A program made the translations under genes and the position numbers. Below, in pieces: positions 58,817 through 64,000 of a stretch of 64,000 nucleotides of DNA. The notes beneath the pieces are model-generated. The model was not told the origin of the DNA. It was given only the letters and a program-made list of their open reading frames with translations, and did not search any database. Source of the stretch: Armatimonadota bacterium (GTDB lineage Bacteria > Armatimonadota > Fimbriimonadia > Fimbriimonadales > Fimbriimonadaceae); assembly GCA_020161505.1 (NCBI GenBank), contig JAIUNY010000002.1, positions 245,925 through 309,924 of the forward strand, read 5' to 3'. Numbering within the stretch: position 1 is the stretch's first letter; each line of letters starts with the position of its first letter.

Positions 58817-59911
58817 ATGAGCCAAGGCTACAATCGTGTCTTCAACTTCTCCGCCGGGCCGGGGGCGATCCCTGTGCCGGTGCTGGAGCAAGCCCGCGAC
58901 GAGATGCTGAACTGGCAGGGCGCCGGCATGAGCATCATGGAAATGAGCCACCGGGGCAAGGCCTTCATCAAGGTTGCTGAGGCGGCCGAAGCCGACGCCC
59001 GGACCCTCATGGGGATTCCGGACAACTACAAGATCCTCTTTCTGCAGGGAGGCGCGAGCCTGCAATTCACGATGATCGCCCAAAACTTCCTTCGTGGAGG
59101 CTCGGCGGACTACATCACCACCGGGGAATGGAGCAAGAAGGGAATCGCTGCCGCCAAGCTCGAAGGCGACCCCAAGGCGATCTACGATGCCAAGGAGAGT
59201 GCCTACAACCACGCTCCGGCCTATGGCGATCTGGCCCACAACGACGGAGCACGCTACGTTCACTTCACGATGAACGAGACCATTCAGGGCGTGGACTTCG
59301 CCGCTGATCCTCCGGCGGATGGTCGCGATTGGATCTGCGACATGAGCTCCAACATCGCCTCCCGACCCTTCGATGTCAGCCGCTACGCAATGATCTACGC
59401 CGGTGCCCAAAAGAACCTCGGGCCGAGTGGCGTCACGCTCGTGATCCTTCGCGACGACATGGTCGAGCGCATCACGCCGGGTCTGCCGCCGATGCTCGAC
59501 TACAAAACCCACGTGGACAATGGCTGGATGTACAACACCCCGCCGTGCTGGTCGGTGTACATCGCGGGGCTGGTGTTCCGACACTGGATCAACTTTGGCG
59601 GTCTCGCCAAGGTGGAGGAGATGAACAAGGCCAAGGCGGCGCACATCTATGGCGTCATTGATGCTAGCGGCGGTTTCTACAAGGGCCACGCGGTGGAGGC
59701 GAACCGAAGCCTGATGAACATCCCGTTCACCCTTCCGACCGAAGAGCTGACGACCAAGTTCCTGGAGGAAACCAAAGCTGAGGGCTATCTGGAACTGAAG
59801 GGCCACCGCAGCGTCGGCGGACTCCGGGCGAGTGTCTACAACGCCTTCCCCGAGGAAGGCGCGAAGGCTCTGGCGGACTTCATGCGCGGATTCGCCGAGC
59901 GCAACGGGTAA
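58817..59911 (+). CDS. serC: Phosphoserine aminotransferase
   Basis: 364 aa PLP enzyme of serine (and pyridoxal) synthesis. NFSAGPGAIPVPVLEQA start, SIMEMSHRGKAF, LFLQGGASLQFTMIAQN, DMSSNIASRPFDVSRYAMIYAGAQKNLGP (PLP Lys in AQKN), GGLRASVYNA. Complete. Confidence 0.96.
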   Translation: MSQGYNRVFNFSAGPGAIPVPVLEQARDEMLNWQGAGMSIMEMSHRGKAFIKVAEAAEADARTLMGIPDNYKILFLQGGASLQFTMIAQNFLRGGSADYITTGEWSKKGIAAAKLEGDPKAIYDAKESAYNHAPAYGDLAHNDGARYVHFTMNETIQGVDFAADPPADGRDWICDMSSNIASRPFDVSRYAMIYAGAQKNLGPSGVTLVILRDDMVERITPGLPPMLDYKTHVDNGWMYNTPPCWSVYIAGLVFRHWINFGGLAKVEEMNKAKAAHIYGVIDASGGFYKGHAVEANRSLMNIPFTLPTEELTTKFLEETKAEGYLELKGHRSVGGLRASVYNAFPEEGAKALADFMRGFAERNG

Positions 59912-59917
59912 TCCGGC

Positions 59918-61009
59918 TTGGCGACGGCTCCGCGACTCTTTTTCTCGGCGGGCGAGGCGAGCGGCGATGCTTACGCGGCTCAGCTCGCCCGTCGGGTGGT
60001 TCGTGACTGGAATGGGCCGATTTCGATTGAAGGGGTCGGAGGCAAACGGCTGGCGGCCGAAGGCGGGAGGTTGGTTGCGGATTCGAGTCGATGGGGGGCG
60101 ATTGGGATCATTGAATCCGCGCTTCGGGCTCCCACGATTTACCAAGGATATCTGGCGGCGAAGAAAGCCTTGCGAACCGGACAACCGGGGGTCTGTGTGC
60201 CGATCGACTTTGGCTACATGAACATCAAACTCGCCCGGTACGCCAAAGCGCAAGGGTGGAAAGTGCTCTACTTTGTCCCGCCGGGAAGCTGGCGAAAAGA
60301 CAAGCAAGGAGCGGATATGCCGGTGGTCAGCCACGAGATCGTGACCCCGTTCTCGTGGAGCGCGGAGATTCTCACGAAAATGGGTGGCTCGGCGCACTGG
60401 TTTGGGCACCCTCTTCGACAGATGGTCGCTCAGGCTGAGGTTCCGGAAGCAGAGCGGAGAGGAGTGGCCCTGCTCCCCGGCAGTCGAGAGCACGAGGTTA
60501 CGCATAACCTCCCGGTGCTCATCGAATCGGTGAAGGGGCTCGGGCTGATTCGGGTTTCGGTTGCGGCAAATCTGGGCGAAACGAGACTCCGCGAGCTTTG
60601 GAAGGCTCATGGCGGAGGCGAAGCGACCTTCCACACCGACCTCTATCCGATGCTGAAATCCTCCCGCGCGGCTCTGGTATGCAGCGGTACAGCGACTCTG
60701 GAGAGTGCGCTTTGCGGATGCCCGACCATCGTGGTTTATCGCGGGAGCAAGGCGATGGAGATTGAATACAAAATCCGGCGCCCCAACATTGAATTCATCT
60801 CCTTGCCGAATATCCTGCTCGGACGAAAAGTGCTCCCGGAGCTGATTCAGTGGGAGGCGAACCCGACCAAGATTCGGGAGCTGCTCGACGGGCTCATGGC
60901 CGACCCTAGTGAGCAATTAGCGGCTTTCGCGGAGCTCGAGACGATTCTCGGCCCCGCGAATGCGCTCGATGCGTCGGCGGAACTCCTGCTCAAGATGCTG
61001 CGAAGCTAA
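59918..61009 (+). CDS. lpxB: Lipid-A-disaccharide synthase
   Basis: 363 aa GT19 glycosyltransferase joining UDP-2,3-diacylglucosamine and lipid X. FFSAGEASGDAYAAQL, IEGVGGKRLAAEGG, PIDFGYMNIKLARYAKAQG, FGHPLRQMV, LLPGSREHEV, CSGTATLESALCGCPTIVVYRG. TTG start at 59918, six bases after serC stop. The 3' end overlaps the convergent transporter gene by 4 nt. It confirms a lipid-A outer membrane. Confidence 0.93.
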   Translation: MATAPRLFFSAGEASGDAYAAQLARRVVRDWNGPISIEGVGGKRLAAEGGRLVADSSRWGAIGIIESALRAPTIYQGYLAAKKALRTGQPGVCVPIDFGYMNIKLARYAKAQGWKVLYFVPPGSWRKDKQGADMPVVSHEIVTPFSWSAEILTKMGGSAHWFGHPLRQMVAQAEVPEAERRGVALLPGSREHEVTHNLPVLIESVKGLGLIRVSVAANLGETRLRELWKAHGGGEATFHTDLYPMLKSSRAALVCSGTATLESALCGCPTIVVYRGSKAMEIEYKIRRPNIEFISLPNILLGRKVLPELIQWEANPTKIRELLDGLMADPSEQLAAFAELETILGPANALDASAELLLKMLRS

Positions 61010-62505
61010 ACGACTTCGGAGACCGCCGTCTCTTCGTCTTTGATCTCTTCAACATGCACCCGCAGGATGCGGCGGCCGTCGCTTTCGGCGATGGTGAAGC
61101 GGAAGCCATCTTCTTCAAGCGATTCCCCGACCTTGGGCTGGCGACCAAAGAGTCCGAAGACATAGCCGCCAATCGTGTCGAATTCTTCGCTCTCGAATTC
61201 GGTGCCGATGGTGTCGTTGACGTCGTCAATGTGGAGCTTTCCGCTGACCAGATAGCCCGATTCGTGGGCTGTGACCTCGGGGACTTCGTTGTCGTACTCG
61301 TCGGCAATCTCGCCTACGATCTCCTCGATGATGTCTTCGATGGTGACAATGCCCGCCGTCGCGCCGAATTCGTCGGCGAGGATTGCGAGTTGCACCTTCT
61401 TCGCCTTCATCTCGCTGAGAAGTTCGTGAAGATCTTTGTTCTCCGGCACGTGAACCGCCGGACGGATGAGTTGGGAGAGAGGAATATCCCCCTGACCCCG
61501 CGCAAAGGCTCCGAGCAGATCCTTCGCGTGGACGATGCCGATGATGTGGTCGTCGCTTTCTTGGTACACGGGGAATCGGGAGTGGCCGGTTTGCTCCACA
61601 AGCGCGGCGATTTCGGAAAGGCTTGCCGTGATCGGGACGCTTTCGACATCCACCCGGGGAGTCATGACTTCGCGGGCCACCGTGTCGCCAAATTCGAAGA
61701 CCGAGTGGAGCATTTCGCGCTCGTCCTCTTCAATCTCGCCGGATTCCTCGCTCGATTCGAGGATTTCGCGGATCTCTTCTTCGGCCTTGGAATCGCTGCT
61801 GAACCGGGCATCCGTACCGAATCGCTTCGTCACCAGCCCTGCAAGTTTCATCGCGATGTTGCCCGGAATCTGGAACAGGAAGGTGAAAACGGTGAGAATC
61901 CCGGCCAGGCCAAGGCTCGCCTTCACCGGACGAGTGGAGCCGTAGGCTTTGCCGACGAGCTCGAAAAAGGCGACATTGATCCCCATCGCCGGGATGCTCA
62001 GGATGAGCGCAGCAAGAACGGATCCCCAGAAGAGATCGCCCGGAGTCGGCTCTTGGGGCACCAGGCCGATCTGGCGCCCGAACCAGGGGGCGGCCAAAAA
62101 GCAGAGCATGATGAGCCAGGAGCGCATCGTCTGAGCCCCCAGCACCGAGGCGGCGACCACGGCATCCCGTTTCTTGAGGAGATCGCTCAAGGTTCTCGAT
62201 TCCCGAGAATCTTCGGGAAATGCCTTTGCGTGACTGGGCTTGAGGGCATCGACCGCCACGTCGGCGGCGACAAAAATGCCGTTGAGTACCATCACCGCCA
62301 CGAAAGCGAGGAGGAGAACGCCGAGGTAACTCGGATTGGCCAACAGATCGAAGGCTTTTGTGCGGTCAGCAGCGTTCAAACCTTGGGCCAAGGCGATCAC
62401 CGGAAGGGAGATCGCGATGAGGGCAAGGAGAGCGGGTCGTCCGCTGCCTGCCTGATTCATCCCAGGTTGAGAACGCCGCCTACGTTCGCTAGGGTCACTG
62501 CTCAT
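61006..62505 (-). CDS. HlyC/CorC-family (CNNM) membrane transporter
   Basis: 499 aa from ATG 62505 (ATG 62460 is an alternative, MNQAGSG). DUF21/CNNM membrane domain (four helices, about 60-210), CBS pair (about 280-400: VMTPRVDVESVPITASL, HSRFPVYQESDDHIIGIVHAKDL, QLAILADEFGATAGIVTIEDIIEEIVGEI), C-terminal CorC_HlyC domain (SGKLHIDDVNDTIGTEF and IGGYVFGLFGRQPKVGE). Likely Mg/Co efflux. TACAAT upstream is a promoter candidate. Confidence 0.88.
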   Translation of the reverse strand: MSSDPSERRRRSQPGMNQAGSGRPALLALIAISLPVIALAQGLNAADRTKAFDLLANPSYLGVLLLAFVAVMVLNGIFVAADVAVDALKPSHAKAFPEDSRESRTLSDLLKKRDAVVAASVLGAQTMRSWLIMLCFLAAPWFGRQIGLVPQEPTPGDLFWGSVLAALILSIPAMGINVAFFELVGKAYGSTRPVKASLGLAGILTVFTFLFQIPGNIAMKLAGLVTKRFGTDARFSSDSKAEEEIREILESSEESGEIEEDEREMLHSVFEFGDTVAREVMTPRVDVESVPITASLSEIAALVEQTGHSRFPVYQESDDHIIGIVHAKDLLGAFARGQGDIPLSQLIRPAVHVPENKDLHELLSEMKAKKVQLAILADEFGATAGIVTIEDIIEEIVGEIADEYDNEVPEVTAHESGYLVSGKLHIDDVNDTIGTEFESEEFDTIGGYVFGLFGRQPKVGESLEEDGFRFTIAESDGRRILRVHVEEIKDEETAVSEVV

Positions 62506-62528
62506 AGGGCGTCGTTTTGACTATTGTA

Positions 62529-63239
62529 TCACTTCGGCAGAATTCCGAAAATCAAAAGTCCAAGAATGACCCCCACCGTTGCACCCAGCGAGAGTTCAAA
62601 GATGCTGTGGAACTTGGCTTCCCACCGGCTCTGGGCGATGATCGCGGCGAGGAGAATCGCGATTGCTCCGACCAACACTTGTCCGGAAATCATGAGGACG
62701 CTGGTGGCGAGGAAGAATCCAATCGCCGCGTGACCGCTCACCAATCCGCCTTGCAGAACCTGTCCACGCGACCCCAGGCCCTTGCCGATGATGGTGATGA
62801 CCACGGCAGCCAGCACGCCGAGAATCAGCTTCCAGGTCGCGGACATCCCGATCCCTTCTCCGGCGAGACTGATGCGAATCCGCTCCAACTGACCATCGCC
62901 AACGGCAATCAGCGAGCCCACGATGATCGCCATGATGGTGGTGATGAGCACCGCACCGGCCGCGATATCCTTAGCGAACTTGGCCAGAGGGTGGTAGTTC
63001 GGTGAAACCAGATCGACAGTGGCCTCGATCGCGCTGTTGAACATCTCCGCCACCAGCACGAAGGTGATCATGAAGAGGAGAATGAGGATTTCGCGCAGGC
63101 CGAGGCGGAAGGCAATCGCGGCGAGCACGGTCACGAAGGTGACGTAGAGGTGAATCCGCATGTGCCGCTGGGTGCGGAAGGTGTGGACGATTCCTGTGAA
63201 AGCCACCCGGAAGGGTCCGATGAGATCGCGCCGTGCCAT
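62529..63239 (-). CDS. Diacylglycerol/undecaprenol kinase fused to PAP2-like phosphatase
   Basis: 236 aa from ATG 63239 (MARRDLIGPFRVAFTG). Residues 1-110: DgkA-type kinase, RIHLYVTFVTVLAA, AEMFNSAIEATVDLVSPNYHPLAKFAKDIAAGAVL, three helices. Residues about 125-236: PAP2-like region with SGHAAIGFF and FHSIFELSLGATVG (HxxxE/SGH and HS motifs), more helices. The pair of kinase and phosphatase for lipid carrier recycling in one chain. In other bacteria the two are separate or fused as here. Follows ybeY, 47 nt downstream. Confidence 0.85.
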   Translation of the reverse strand: MARRDLIGPFRVAFTGIVHTFRTQRHMRIHLYVTFVTVLAAIAFRLGLREILILLFMITFVLVAEMFNSAIEATVDLVSPNYHPLAKFAKDIAAGAVLITTIMAIIVGSLIAVGDGQLERIRISLAGEGIGMSATWKLILGVLAAVVITIIGKGLGSRGQVLQGGLVSGHAAIGFFLATSVLMISGQVLVGAIAILLAAIIAQSRWEAKFHSIFELSLGATVGVILGLLIFGILPK

Positions 63240-63286
63240 GCGTTCTGCTCTATGTACCCGGATTTTCACCGGGGGCGAAGGATTTG

Positions 63287-63742
63287 TTAGTGCGGCAACG
63301 AGTGCCAGTCGGCATCCGTGGGGAGACCGGCACTCGTGAGGATTTGGTTTTGCCGGTCCACCATTTTTTGGCGATCTCCGTCCGTTTCGTCGTCCCACCC
63401 TGCGAGATGGAGCAGTCCGTGCACGGCGAGCATCGCGAGCTCATCGACCACGCGCACGTTGCGAATCGTGGCTTGGGCACGGGCGAAGTCGATGCTGATC
63501 GCGATTTCTCCGAGCCAGTTCTCGAATCCAGGGAGGCTCGGAGCGGGGAAGCTGAGGACATCAGTTTCGGCGTCCACCTGGCGGGTCTCCCGATTCAGCG
63601 CCCGGATTTCGTCGCTCACGAGAATCACCACTTGGAGCGACGCGTCCTCACGATTGAGGTCGCGTAGACCTGCCTCGAGGGCAAGCCGCATCGGGGCAAG
63701 GACCATGCGCTTCCCGGTCTGGTTCAAGATCTCAACGGGCAT
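63287..63742 (-). CDS. ybeY: rRNA maturation endoribonuclease YbeY
   Basis: 151 aa from ATG 63742 (MPVEILNQTG). Zinc RNase for 16S 3' end maturation: DEIRALNRETRQVDAETDVLSFP and the HGLLHLAGWDDETD motif, which in the family is H-x3-H-x5-H; here the third ligand is Asp 118 instead of His. TACTCT seven bases upstream of the ATG. Operon with the DgkA-PAP2 gene. Confidence 0.92.
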   Translation of the reverse strand: MPVEILNQTGKRMVLAPMRLALEAGLRDLNREDASLQVVILVSDEIRALNRETRQVDAETDVLSFPAPSLPGFENWLGEIAISIDFARAQATIRNVRVVDELAMLAVHGLLHLAGWDDETDGDRQKMVDRQNQILTSAGLPTDADWHSLPH

Positions 63743-63755
63743 CGGTGGGAGAGTA
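63743..63755 (-). promoter_or_regulatory. -10 element TACTCT seven bases before ybeY
   Basis: Minus strand TACTCT (63755-63750), seven bases, ATG 63742. Leaderless candidate. Confidence 0.45.
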
Positions 63756-63907
63756 CCGCTGATGTGCCGGTGGTGTTTTCGTCCACGGGGCCCCGGACAG
63801 GATTGACTGGTTACCGGTTCACCGTGCATGCTCGCGGAAGCTGCGACTGCGGGGTGAATCGTGATCGGGAGCAGGTGGTATGCGGCCCCTCCCGCCCGCT
63901 GGTGGAG

Positions 63908-64000
63908 TGCGCCCCAAATTGTGGACACGTCATCTACACTTTGTGAGGTGTACCAATGCGTCGTAATCACACCCGCGAATTCAAGTTAGAGCTGTGTCGC
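63908..64000 (+). mobile_element. Left end of an insertion sequence (window edge)
   Basis: A TGCGCCCC...AATTGTGGACACG stretch at about 63908-63930, of the kind found at IS3-type termini, is followed 26 nt later by a transposase start. The exact end and any target duplication cannot be set without the other side. Confidence 0.55.
63956..64000 (+). CDS. Transposase OrfA-like, 3' truncated by the window
   Basis: First 15 codons (MRRNHTREFKLELCR) match the N-terminus of IS3-family OrfA proteins, whose helix-turn-helix begins with a TxEFKxEAV-type sequence. GAGGTG lies 5 nt before the ATG. The rest is beyond the window. Confidence 0.7.
   Translation, partial: MRRNHTREFKLELCR

Noticed and set aside
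58055..60916. 953-codon minus-strand frame
   Set aside because: Antisense to serC, lpxB and the propeller gene, all clearly recognised on the plus strand; composition rich in Arg and His as in shadow frames.

Overview
The window looks like chromosomal DNA from a Gram-negative (diderm), flagellated bacterium with fairly high GC, judged by eye and not counted. Several traits fit Armatimonadota, perhaps class Fimbriimonadia. These are LPS genes (kdsB, lpxB), a PEP-CTERM protein, a prepilin with an N-methylation motif, two tandem TolB-like propeller lipoprotein-type proteins, a mannose-1-phosphate guanylyltransferase fused to a degenerate phosphomannomutase, and many genes that start right after a -10 element. 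The phylum is an inference from gene content. No marker phylogeny could be run. Genes are tightly packed on both strands, often with 4-nt ATGA/GTGA overlaps and convergent overlaps of 4-29 nt.

Layout. 1-4.0 kb (+): truncated sugar nucleotidyltransferase/PMM fusion, NodB deacetylase, HD phosphohydrolase. 4.0-6.0 kb (-): secreted helical protein and a PEP-CTERM protein. 6.3-8.2 kb (+): rpsF, ssb, phosphoglucose/phosphomannose isomerase. 8.2-10.8 kb (-): HAD hydrolase and a GAF-PAS histidine kinase. 11-18.4 kb: Lon-N protein (+), then a minus-strand run of SDR, active M16 peptidase, inactive M16 partner, two TolB-like proteins and an indoleamine 2,3-dioxygenase. 18.5-24.2 kb: haem/copper monooxygenase-like protein, stand-alone 5'-nucleotidase C-domain, solitary rplK, photolyase, plsC, beta-barrel-like protein. 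24.3-27.6 kb (-): glcD-glcE-acyl-CoA dehydrogenase operon, divergent from tmk. 28.2-33.1 kb (-): RimK-RCK_C, RimB-type protease, flagellin, kdsB, ANTAR response regulator. 33.2-35.3 kb (+): uncharacterised gene plus fumarylacetoacetase. 35.3-36.2 kb: long non-coding region with stacked terminators and copies of a dispersed repeat. 36.2-39.8 kb (-): M48 protease, then cupin and two zinc dehydrogenases.

39.9-45.6 kb (+): SRPBCC protein, CBS-DUF1385 fusion, secG, metallophosphatase, then cytochrome-c-maturation genes ccmA, ccmB, ccmC and a 40-residue CcmD-like protein. A 940-bp block of nested hairpin repeats, including a 312-bp tandem duplication, sits between ccmA and ccmB. 45.6-51.6 kb: leuC (-), tRNA-Tyr and tRNA-Thr, a three-gene cassette of unlike composition (Cys-rich secreted protein, prepilin, membrane protein), alaS. 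51.6-57.9 kb (-): acpS with an Hdr-like iron-sulfur membrane protein, a degenerate NodB protein, queE, an AlbA_2/Schlafen-type protein lying between queE and queC, queC. 57.9-64 kb: propeller protein, serC, lpxB (+), CorC-like transporter, DgkA-PAP2 fusion, ybeY (-), and the left end of an insertion sequence cut by the window edge.

The main points of interest are: (1) a family of compound hairpin repeats at three loci, one of them inside the ccm operon; (2) a recurring TANNNT-N6/7-start arrangement implying leaderless mRNAs; (3) a Schlafen-type gene translationally coupled to queE inside the preQ0 gene run; (4) candidate small RNAs between fahA and the M48 gene; (5) several fused, split or ligand-poor enzymes.
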